Assembly (NCBI GenBank): GCA_035938215.1
Contig: DASZHC010000014.1
Location: forward strand, 1 to 6,627
DNA length: 6,627 bases
Source: DASZHC01 sp035938215
Lineage (GTDB): Bacteria > Verrucomicrobiota > Verrucomicrobiia > Chthoniobacterales > JAFAMB01
Direction of reading: 5' to 3'
Shown here piece by piece: positions 1 through 5,363 of this stretch (within the stretch, counting starts at the first letter, position 1; each line of letters opens with the position of its first letter). Below the pieces are notes generated by a model that had not been told where the DNA came from, searched no databases, and worked only from the letters and a program-made list of their open reading frames with translations. Position numbers and translations under genes: made by a program.

Positions 1-2262
1 GCTGAACCGTCCACTATCGTAACCGCGCACCCGCGACGCCGGCAATTGGCTGAACAACTCGCGTACAGGTCCGAATGCGCCGGAGTAAGTCGCGGCATTT
101 GAGCGAGGCGTCCGACCAATAGGGCTTTGATCGATCACGATAGCTTTGTCGACTTGTTCCAAGCCGCGGATTGAACGGTGCGTGCCGGGGCGCTCCTTTG
201 ACCGATAAAAATTGCGAAACAAGGCCTTTCTCAAAATATCATCGACCAATGTGGATTTTCCACTTCCGGAGACCCCTGTGACGCAGATCAGGCAGCCAAG
301 CGGGAATGAGACCGTCAGGTCACGGAGATTGTTTTCGCTGGCTCCTACGATCGTGATCCACCCCTCTGCGTCTGGATCTGGAATTCTCTCTCGGTTGTAA
401 AGCAAGCCCTTGGGTAAAACTCTCGTTCGTGGGACAGGAATCTGCAGTGTCCTGGAAAGGTATTGGCCAGTCAGAGAGTCTGAGTTCGATTCGATTTCAC
501 CAACAGAGCCTTGCGCCACGATCTGGCCGCCCCGTGGGCCCGCTCCGGGGCCAAGGTCTATAATAAAGTCTGCTGCACGGATCGTGTCCTCGTCGTGCTC
601 GACGACCACCACTGTATTTCCCAAGTCTCGCAAATGCTTCAGCGTCCGGATCAGCCGGTCGTTATCTCGCTGGTGAAGCCCGATGCTCGGTTCATCCAGA
701 ACGTAGAGAACCCCCGCCAGCCCGGATCCGATCTGCGTACCAAGGCGTATGCGCTGAGCTTCTCCTCCGGATAAGGTGCCGCTTTCGCGGTTAAGTGCGA
801 GGTAACCCAATCCCACTTCCATGAGAAATGCGAGCCGGTTACCGATTTCTCTGAGGACTTCGTTCGCGATAAGTCGCTGTTGTTTCGAAAGTTGTATGTT
901 CTCTATGAAGCCCTTCGCCTCCCCTGTGGTTAAGGCGCAAAACTCGTGGATGTTCAATTGATGACCATTCTGATCCTGGATTGTTACGGCTAGAATTTCC
1001 GGCCGTAATCGCGCCCCTTTGCAGAGCTTGCAGGTTCTGCGACCCTGGAAACTCTTGAGACGGGCTTTTGTGAACTCGCTCTCAGTTTGAGCAAATAAAT
1101 TCTCTAACTGGGGAATCACGCCTTCAAACGGCTTCTCAACGATCTTTTCGCCAAAGATGAATCGGACCGCCTGGTCCCCGGTTCCGTACAAAAGCGCACC
1201 TTGAAACTTATCTGGCAGTTCGGCGACCGGCGTTTCCAAGTTGATGCCAAAATGTTTTGCCAAAGCCTCAAGCTCAGCCCGGTAGTAACTCTGCATTCGC
1301 TTTGTGGCTTTTCGCCATGGCGCCATCGCACCGTCTGAAAGAGATCTTTGTGGATCGGGAATGACAAGTTCGGGATCAAAGTAAGCTTCGGAGCCCAATC
1401 CCTGGCACGCCGGACAAGCGCCCGCCAAGCTGTTGAATGAAAAATGTTTGGGATTTAATTCGGGCAGCAGGAAGTCGGTTTTGGGGTTACAAAAATTGGT
1501 GGAGTAGGGAATATCTTCCGGTTCTTCAGCGCCGGCGAGTTGCCGGTTGATGATCAAACGGTTGTTTCCCCATAAAAGCGCGGTGTCGACTGAGTCCGCA
1601 AGCCGGGTACGGACCCCGTCTCGGACCACAAGCCGATCTACGACAATTTCGATTGTGTGCCGCTGCGCCTTGGAAAGCCGAACCGGTTCCGGTTTGCTCA
1701 ATTCCAGAATCTCGCCGTCCGCCCGAATTCGTATAAACCCTTCTCGTTTAATCTTTTCCAACACGTCGCGAAATTCGCCCGTTTCATTGCGGATCACCGG
1801 CGCGATTACCAGAATTCGGGTCTCTTCGGGATACGCTAGAATCTGGTCGACGATCTGCTGGGGCGTCATTCTAAAAATCTTCTCCCCGGTCGAGGGATCG
1901 TGTGGCTGGCCGATGGCCGAGAAGAGCACCCGAAGGTAATCATAAATTTCTGTCGTCGTAGCAATCGTTGAGCGGGGATTAGCAACCGAACTTCGTTGTT
2001 CAATAGCAATTGCCGGCGAAAGCCCCTCGATGAAATCCACGTCCGGTTTTTCCATCTTGTCGAGGAATTGCCGGGCGTAAGCCGAAAGGCTTTCCACATA
2101 ACGTCGTTGTCCCTCTGCGTAAAGGGTATCGAACGCAAGGGATGATTTGCCGGAACCGCTCATGCCGGTGAAAACGATCATGCGCTCCCGGGGAAACTCG
2201 ACGCAGATGTTCTTCAGATTATGCTGGCGGGCGCCAATTATCCTGATTGTCTCAGTAGGCAT
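1..2262 (-). CDS. uvrA: UvrABC system protein A (excinuclease ATPase), partial, C-terminus missing
   Basis: UvrA is the damage-recognition ATPase of nucleotide excision repair; as a dimer it loads UvrB onto damaged DNA in the cytoplasm. I translated most of the frame by hand and found it uninterrupted for 754 codons, running off the left edge; the family is about 940-960 residues, so roughly 190 are missing. Both ABC modules are visible: Walker A GMSGSGKSS (33-41), first signature LSGGEAQR (497-504), Walker B/DEPSIGLH (523-530), and second Walker A GVSGSGKST (663-671), followed by the family block DQSPIGRTPRSN. A CxxC pair lies at C411/C414. The first zinc finger keeps C283/C286, but its first half reads C258-N-P-K261 instead of CxxC. 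The second signature motif and the C-terminal zinc finger lie outside the window. The ATG at 2262 gives the standard start (MPTETIRIIGARQHNLKN); no clear Shine-Dalgarno precedes it. It has no close partner gene: a 402-bp gap separates it from the regulator upstream. Confidence 0.98.
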   Translation of the reverse strand, partial: MPTETIRIIGARQHNLKNICVEFPRERMIVFTGMSGSGKSSLAFDTLYAEGQRRYVESLSAYARQFLDKMEKPDVDFIEGLSPAIAIEQRSSVANPRSTIATTTEIYDYLRVLFSAIGQPHDPSTGEKIFRMTPQQIVDQILAYPEETRILVIAPVIRNETGEFRDVLEKIKREGFIRIRADGEILELSKPEPVRLSKAQRHTIEIVVDRLVVRDGVRTRLADSVDTALLWGNNRLIINRQLAGAEEPEDIPYSTNFCNPKTDFLLPELNPKHFSFNSLAGACPACQGLGSEAYFDPELVIPDPQRSLSDGAMAPWRKATKRMQSYYRAELEALAKHFGINLETPVAELPDKFQGALLYGTGDQAVRFIFGEKIVEKPFEGVIPQLENLFAQTESEFTKARLKSFQGRRTCKLCKGARLRPEILAVTIQDQNGHQLNIHEFCALTTGEAKGFIENIQLSKQQRLIANEVLREIGNRLAFLMEVGLGYLALNRESGTLSGGEAQRIRLGTQIGSGLAGVLYVLDEPSIGLHQRDNDRLIRTLKHLRDLGNTVVVVEHDEDTIRAADFIIDLGPGAGPRGGQIVAQGSVGEIESNSDSLTGQYLSRTLQIPVPRTRVLPKGLLYNRERIPDPDAEGWITIVGASENNLRDLTVSFPLGCLICVTGVSGSGKSTLVDDILRKALFRNFYRSKERPGTHRSIRGLEQVDKAIVIDQSPIGRTPRSNAATYSGAFGPVRELFSQLPASRVRGYDSGRFS

Positions 2263-2358
2263 CGGTAGCAAAAGCGGTGAATCATCACCAAAGCACAAGA
2301 GTTCCCCGCCGACTAGGGCGATATTCGAGGCGCATTTGGAAGTGCCCTTCGCGTTCGC

Positions 2359-2443
2359 GGTTACGACGGAGTGCCTCGCAGCCGCCGGTAGCCGACATCA
2401 ACATCGTTCCCGGCGTCGCCAGGGCGGACGCCCTCCAGGGATC
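2359..2443. repeat. Intergenic repeat unit, copy A
   Basis: This is the first of two diverged direct copies, about 135 bp apart. The strongest identity is at the right end: CGGCGTCG, five variable bases, then the perfect 20-mer GCGGACGCCCTCCAGGGATC at 2424-2443, matched at 2558-2577. The left part (GGTTACG...CCTCGCAGCCG...GGTAGCCG) aligns with GGGCTACG...CCTCGTAGCCG...GGCGGCCG of copy B with several changes and small gaps. In copy A the internal stem has decayed (TACG...CGCAGCC). It looks like a REP-type dispersed element; that is inference from form and intergenic position. Confidence 0.65.
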
Positions 2444-2494
2444 TGCCAGCAATGGCCATCCGATCGCGGCAACGATAATCGATGGAGGTTTGGA

Positions 2495-2577
2495 GGGCTA
2501 CGGTCCCTCGTAGCCGTTGGCGGCCGTAAATGCCCACCATTTCACGGCGTCGACGGAGCGGACGCCCTCCAGGGATC
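2495..2577. repeat. Intergenic repeat unit, copy B, with palindrome
   Basis: This second copy is the better structured one. It opens with a 7-bp inverted repeat, GGCTACG (2496-2502), a 6-base loop, and CGTAGCC (2509-2515), and ends with the 20-mer shared with copy A (2558-2577). GCCCTCCA within the 20-mer is complementary to TGGAGGGC at 2491-2498, so the single strand could fold in more than one way. No reading frame across it looks coding. Confidence 0.65.
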
Positions 2578-2598
2578 ATGAATGGGAGAGAAGCCTCC

Positions 2599-2625
2599 CA
2601 CGGTGGTTACGGAGTGGCGGAGCGC
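2599..2625. repeat. 9-bp-periodic repeat, third dispersed copy
   Basis: Three 9-mers follow each other: CACGGTGGT (2599-2607), TACGGAGTG (2608-2616) and the weaker GCGGAGCGC (2617-2625). The first 20 bases (2599-2618) match the reverse complement of 5128-5147 at 19 of 20 positions, linking this stretch to the repeat in the other large intergenic region. Confidence 0.5.
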
Positions 2626-2662
2626 GAAAATCTCACGAGCGCTTTGGATCGTGAGATTTTCG
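2625..2662 (-). terminator. Stem-loop directly downstream of the response regulator gene, probable terminator
   Basis: A perfect 14-bp stem (2625-2638 pairing with 2649-2662; core GAAAATCTCACGA / TCGTGAGATTTTC) encloses a 10-base loop and begins two bases after the regulator stop codon on the minus strand. The A-run and T-run sit inside the base of the stem, as in bidirectional intrinsic terminators, but only four T residues are present and no T-tract continues past the stem. Termination is therefore likely but not certain; an mRNA 3'-end-protecting hairpin is the alternative. Confidence 0.55.
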
Positions 2663-2664
2663 GG

Positions 2665-4035
2665 CTAAGGCACCGAAATCCCGTGTTTCTGCAGGCGACG
2701 ATAGAAGGCACTGCGGCTTAGCCCGAGGTCCTTGGCCGCCAGAAGGGCGTTGCCATGGTGCCGGGTTAAAGCACGATTGATCAAAAACACCTCTGCCGAA
2801 TCGAGGTCCAGGTTTTCCAGTTGCGAGGCTTTACCAGGTGCCCACTGGATACCGAGGTCGGAGGTGTGAACGACATTCGAGCGGCAAAGCAGCACGGCGC
2901 GCTCCATTACATGCCGCAGTTCGCGCACGTTGCCCGGCCAAGGGTATGCTTTGAGAGCGGCAACGGCATCCTGATGAACTCCCTGAATCTGCTTGCGATA
3001 ACGCCCTTTGAGTTCCTCAAGAAATTGCTCTGCCAGCTGCGGAATGTCATCCAACCGATCCCGGAGAGCCGGAAGATGAATCTGAATAGTGTTTAATCGA
3101 AAGAAAAGGTCCTCGCGGAATTTGCCGGCGTCGATTTCCTTCCGCGGATCAGCGTTTGTGGCGCTCAGAATGCGCACGTCGGCCCGACGCGTTTTGGACG
3201 AACCGACCCTCTCGAACTCTCCTGTTTCCAGAACCCGCAGAAGCTTTGCCTGTTGCGTTGCGGTAAGGTTGGCAATTTCGTCCAGGAATAGCGTCCCATT
3301 ATCCGCCAGTTCGAAGCGGCCCGCCCTGTCCGTACGCGCATCCGTGAAGGCGCCCTTCACGTGTCCGAACATTTCGCTTTCGAATACGCCCTCTGGCAAA
3401 CCTCCCATGTTGACGGTGATCATCGGTTGGCCGGACCGTAAAGAAAGATGGTGCAGCATTCTCGCGACCACACCCTTACCGGTCCCGTTTTCCCCAGTGA
3501 TCAAAACGTTCGCATCAGAGGGAGCGACTTGTTCGACGATGAGCCTCACCTCCTGCATTAGAGGAGATTTCGCGACAAATCCTTCCGCAGATCCTTGAGA
3601 CGATCGTAAGGTACTGTTTTCCGCCTCGAGACGTTCCTTTCCGCGGAGGGCGTCACGAAGGGCGATTTGCGTTCGCAAAATCGAAAGAAGTCGCTCATTT
3701 TCCCACGGTTTCTGCAAAAAATCTTTCGCCCCGAGCCGTACCGCCTCAACTGCAAGTTGAATGGTCGCAAAGGCAGTCATGACGACAACAGGAAGCGAAG
3801 GATCCAGGCTGCTGATTTGTTTAAGGAGCGCCAGTCCCTCGGCTCCCGTTTCATCGTCGCGATGATAATTAAGATCGATCAATGCCAAGTCGAATTCCTC
3901 CTTTCTCAGGAGAGCCACAACGGCCTCTGGGGAATTGACAGTCGACGTCCGATAACCTTCGGCATTACAAATGAAAGAGAGTGCCCGTAAGATCTCAGGC
4001 TGATCGTCGGCAATAAGCACGCGGGGAACTGGCAT
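2665..4035 (-). CDS. NtrC-family sigma-54-dependent response regulator (REC-AAA+-Fis HTH)
   Basis: A complete 456-residue two-component regulator predicted to activate sigma-54 promoters by ATP hydrolysis once phosphorylated. The receiver domain (about 1-125) has the acidic pair D10/D11, phospho-acceptor D54, T87 and K109, with an extended loop (NYHRDDETGAEG) after D54. The AAA+ domain (about 150-390) shows Walker A GENGTGKG (181-188), the sigma-54 contact loop as GAFTDA (228-233) rather than GAFTGA, Walker B LFLDE (249-253), SATN (291-294), arginine-finger region FREDLFFRLN (306-315) and WPGNVREL (366-373). A Fis-type helix-turn-helix closes the protein (about 416-452). The ATG at 4035 puts the receiver start in the usual place; I see no Shine-Dalgarno before it. 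No histidine kinase lies alongside; the divergent neighbour is an exported protein. Domain assignment is firm; the partner kinase, the signal and the target genes cannot be read from the window. Confidence 0.95.
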   Translation of the reverse strand: MPVPRVLIADDQPEILRALSFICNAEGYRTSTVNSPEAVVALLRKEEFDLALIDLNYHRDDETGAEGLALLKQISSLDPSLPVVVMTAFATIQLAVEAVRLGAKDFLQKPWENERLLSILRTQIALRDALRGKERLEAENSTLRSSQGSAEGFVAKSPLMQEVRLIVEQVAPSDANVLITGENGTGKGVVARMLHHLSLRSGQPMITVNMGGLPEGVFESEMFGHVKGAFTDARTDRAGRFELADNGTLFLDEIANLTATQQAKLLRVLETGEFERVGSSKTRRADVRILSATNADPRKEIDAGKFREDLFFRLNTIQIHLPALRDRLDDIPQLAEQFLEELKGRYRKQIQGVHQDAVAALKAYPWPGNVRELRHVMERAVLLCRSNVVHTSDLGIQWAPGKASQLENLDLDSAEVFLINRALTRHHGNALLAAKDLGLSRSAFYRRLQKHGISVP

Positions 4036-4134
4036 CGATGAATAGTAGGAAATAGTTTTCTTGGAATTTTGCCAACCCTTTCGTCTAAGATTGCAGAAAT
4101 GCGCGAAGATTTGTAAAAGAAGGAAAACTCATTA
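4036..4134. promoter_or_regulatory. Divergent intergenic region with candidate operator dyad
   Basis: These 99 bp separate the divergent regulator and exported-protein genes and should hold both promoters. A near-perfect 15-bp dyad, TTGGAATTTTGCCAA (4061-4075, one mismatched pair), is a candidate operator, centred about 33 bp upstream of the regulator start. TTGGAA (4061-4066) with TAAGAT (4086-4091) is a weak -35/-10 candidate for the rightward gene, with a long 19-bp spacer. No sigma-54 type promoter (GG-N10-GC) was found on either strand. Confidence 0.35.
4121..4124 (+). promoter_or_regulatory. Ribosome binding site for the exported-protein gene
   Basis: AGGA within GAAGGAAAA lies 10 bases before the ATG at 4135, in an A-rich leader. 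It supports that start codon, as does the signal peptide that begins immediately after it. Confidence 0.6.
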
Positions 4135-5073
4135 ATGAATCGCTGGTTGTTCTTTCCGTTGTTGGCTATTGGATTTGCGCACGGCTTCGTCAAAGCACAG
4201 GATACGGCCTATAAGGCTTTGCGGACGATAGGAACTCAACGTGGTGAGAAAGCGCTGAATCAGATTGTTTCGATTTCTGGCCAGTTCGGTCGGCCGCAAC
4301 CGGCTGCCTGGCGGATTTCTTTAAGCGATCCCGGAGCTCGCGGCGGCGTTCGAGAATTGGAGATCGTTTCCGGACAAATCTCGTCCGAACGAACGCCCGC
4401 GCGACCGCAAATGGTGGGGACAATGCCGATCGATCTCACAAAACTGAACGTCGATTCCGACGGCGCGTTTCATACCGCCGAACAAGAGGCTGCGCGCAAT
4501 CAAGTCGGATTTGATAGTGTCAATTACCGGCTCGCTCCGGATGTCGACGGTGGTCAACCCGTTTGGACGCTTGAGTTATTCGATTACGAGCAACGGCCGG
4601 TCGGCAAAGTGCGAATCGCGGCGGGCAACGCTGCTGTGCTGAGTGCAACCAATTGGGTTCAGGAACCCAACTCTGGCGTCGTTGCGCAGCGCTCGCACCC
4701 GTCGGATGAAAAATATTTGACAGAGCCGGCGCCTCCCTCCGGCGGGCCCGCTCATCCTCCGGAGGATTTTCGCCAACCGGAGTATCGGGATCACCACTAT
4801 GATTCTTCCTCCGAAGATTCCGGCGAGCATAACGGAGAAACCGTTTCTCAACGGGCAAATCGGTATGGAGCATCCGTCGTGAATTTCGGGCGTTCTGTTG
4901 TTCACAGGACAACTCGCGTCTTTCAGACGGTTGGCGGATGGTTTCAGGAGAAGTTCACGGGCCGCAACACGATTGATCCAAAGCATGATCAGGATGAAGA
5001 TGAAGATGACGAGCGACCTCCCACCTCCGATCCTTACAGTCGCCCGGTGAATCCAGAGCCGCCGCAACGCTGA
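4135..5073 (+). CDS. Exported protein of unknown function with two PepSY-like modules and an acidic tail
   Basis: A 312-residue protein I do not recognise as a named family. Residues 1-21 look like a signal peptide (short N-R start, hydrophobic core WLFFPLLAIGFAHGF, cleavage expected after VKA-21), so it probably acts in the periplasm or outside. Two segments share a pattern: a WRISL strand, a loop and a strand ending GQI (59-82), and a WTLEL strand, a loop with GKVRI, ending AAVL (144-169). The second follows a helix-like stretch rich in A, E and Q (107-125), as in PepSY domains; this is a resemblance by eye, not a proven match. From about 185 it turns into a proline-, serine- and charge-rich, probably disordered region. 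That region is interrupted by a possible amphipathic helix (248-275, with V248, F251, V255, F263, W269 and F274). It ends in an acidic run (285-293) and a proline-rich tail. It is divergent from the response regulator, so it could be its target or signal partner, but only the gene order suggests this. Confidence 0.8.
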   Translation: MNRWLFFPLLAIGFAHGFVKAQDTAYKALRTIGTQRGEKALNQIVSISGQFGRPQPAAWRISLSDPGARGGVRELEIVSGQISSERTPARPQMVGTMPIDLTKLNVDSDGAFHTAEQEAARNQVGFDSVNYRLAPDVDGGQPVWTLELFDYEQRPVGKVRIAAGNAAVLSATNWVQEPNSGVVAQRSHPSDEKYLTEPAPPSGGPAHPPEDFRQPEYRDHHYDSSSEDSGEHNGETVSQRANRYGASVVNFGRSVVHRTTRVFQTVGGWFQEKFTGRNTIDPKHDQDEDEDDERPPTSDPYSRPVNPEPPQR

Positions 5074-5098
5074 CAAGCATTCCGGTCGAAAATTGGTA

Positions 5099-5122
5099 AC
5101 GTCCACAAACATTGTAGGACGT
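5099..5122 (+). other. Stem-loop downstream of the exported-protein gene
   Basis: ACGTCCACAA (5099-5108) pairs with TTGT, a bulged A, then GGACGT (5112-5122) around a 3-base loop, giving 10 bp with one bulge. It starts 25 bases after the TGA stop. No T-tract follows, so it is not a textbook intrinsic terminator; it may protect the mRNA 3' end or be chance. Confidence 0.4.
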
Positions 5123-5129
5123 ATCCAGC

Positions 5130-5272
5130 CACTCCGTGACCACCGTGTCCTCCGCGCGAGCCTTTTGTCCCTTTCAGGGTTCATCAGATAAAGCCATTCT
5201 TGGACGGCTCAATCGGGGCAGCGCCGAAACCAAAAAGAAGCATCGCACGGAAGCCACGGAGGGCTCGGAGGA
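5130..5272. repeat. Inverted pair of 9-bp-periodic repeats
   Basis: The left arm (5130-5159), read on the minus strand, contains the 9-mers CGCGGAGGA, CACGGTGGT and CACGGAGTG. The right arm (5243-5272), read on the plus strand, contains CACGGAAGC, CACGGAGGG and CTCGGAGGA. The arms are inverted copies matching at 22 of 30 positions and enclose 83 bp that encode nothing recognisable. Similar CACGGAGG-type periodic repeats are, as I recall, widespread in intergenic DNA of several environmental phyla. No target-site duplication is evident around the pair. Confidence 0.55.
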
Positions 5273-5363
5273 TGTTAATTAAGTCAAGGACAGGCCTTCG
5301 ACGAGAACGATTTCCAAACTTCGGATGTTGGATTAAAATTAAAGAGGGGTTAAACGCCCGTCC

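Larger units (their letters stand above)
2263..2664. other. Gene-free intergenic region upstream of uvrA, repeat-rich
   Basis: No convincing gene lies in these 402 bp. Short open frames cross the region, but their translations are arginine/glycine/proline-rich, follow the repeats and resemble no family. It must hold the uvrA promoter if uvrA is not read through from the regulator, but I could not pick out a good -35/-10 pair or a LexA-like box. The identifiable contents are two diverged copies of an ~85-bp unit (2359-2443 and 2495-2577), a 9-bp-periodic stretch (2599-2625) and a 14-bp stem-loop (2625-2662), each listed separately. Confidence 0.8.
5074..5363. other. Convergent intergenic region, no gene
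   Basis: These 290 bp lie between the stop codons of the exported-protein gene and the dihydroorotase gene. I see no coding sequence. Contents are a stem-loop (5099-5122) and an inverted pair of 9-bp-periodic repeats (5130-5159 and 5243-5272). The stretch next to the pyrC stop is A/T-rich (5331-5352) and on the minus strand includes TCTTTAATTTT after a very short G/C pairing, a poor terminator candidate. Confidence 0.75.

Noticed and set aside
1547..1939. 130-codon plus-strand open frame
   Set aside because: It lies wholly inside uvrA on the opposite strand, where the uvrA frame matches the family continuously.
2263..2400. LexA/SOS box upstream of uvrA
   Set aside because: GAAC half-sites occur, but without a correctly spaced GTTC partner; nothing matches the proteobacterial or Bacillus consensus.
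2361..2579. 72-codon minus-strand open frame in the intergenic region, and overlapping plus-strand frames at 2277-2513 and 2530-2721
   Set aside because: The translations are R/G/P-rich and derive from the repeat units, with no ribosome binding site and no family resemblance; they are repeat-derived open frames.
3089..3598. 169-codon plus-strand open frame
   Set aside because: It is antisense to the AAA+ domain of the response regulator, whose motifs are all present in the minus-strand frame.
4036..4134. Sigma-54 promoter for either divergent gene
   Set aside because: TTGGCA on the minus strand recalled a -24 element, but no GC lies at the required spacing; no GG-N10-GC pair was found on either strand.
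4576..5184. 202-codon minus-strand open frame
   Set aside because: It is antisense to the exported-protein gene, and its arginine-rich translation looks random. The plus-strand frame has a signal peptide and a ribosome binding site.
5313..5332. Hairpin with a cUUCGg loop as a terminator for the pyrC side
   Set aside because: Pairing is only about 6 bp with a bulge, and no T-tract follows on the minus strand; too weak to call.
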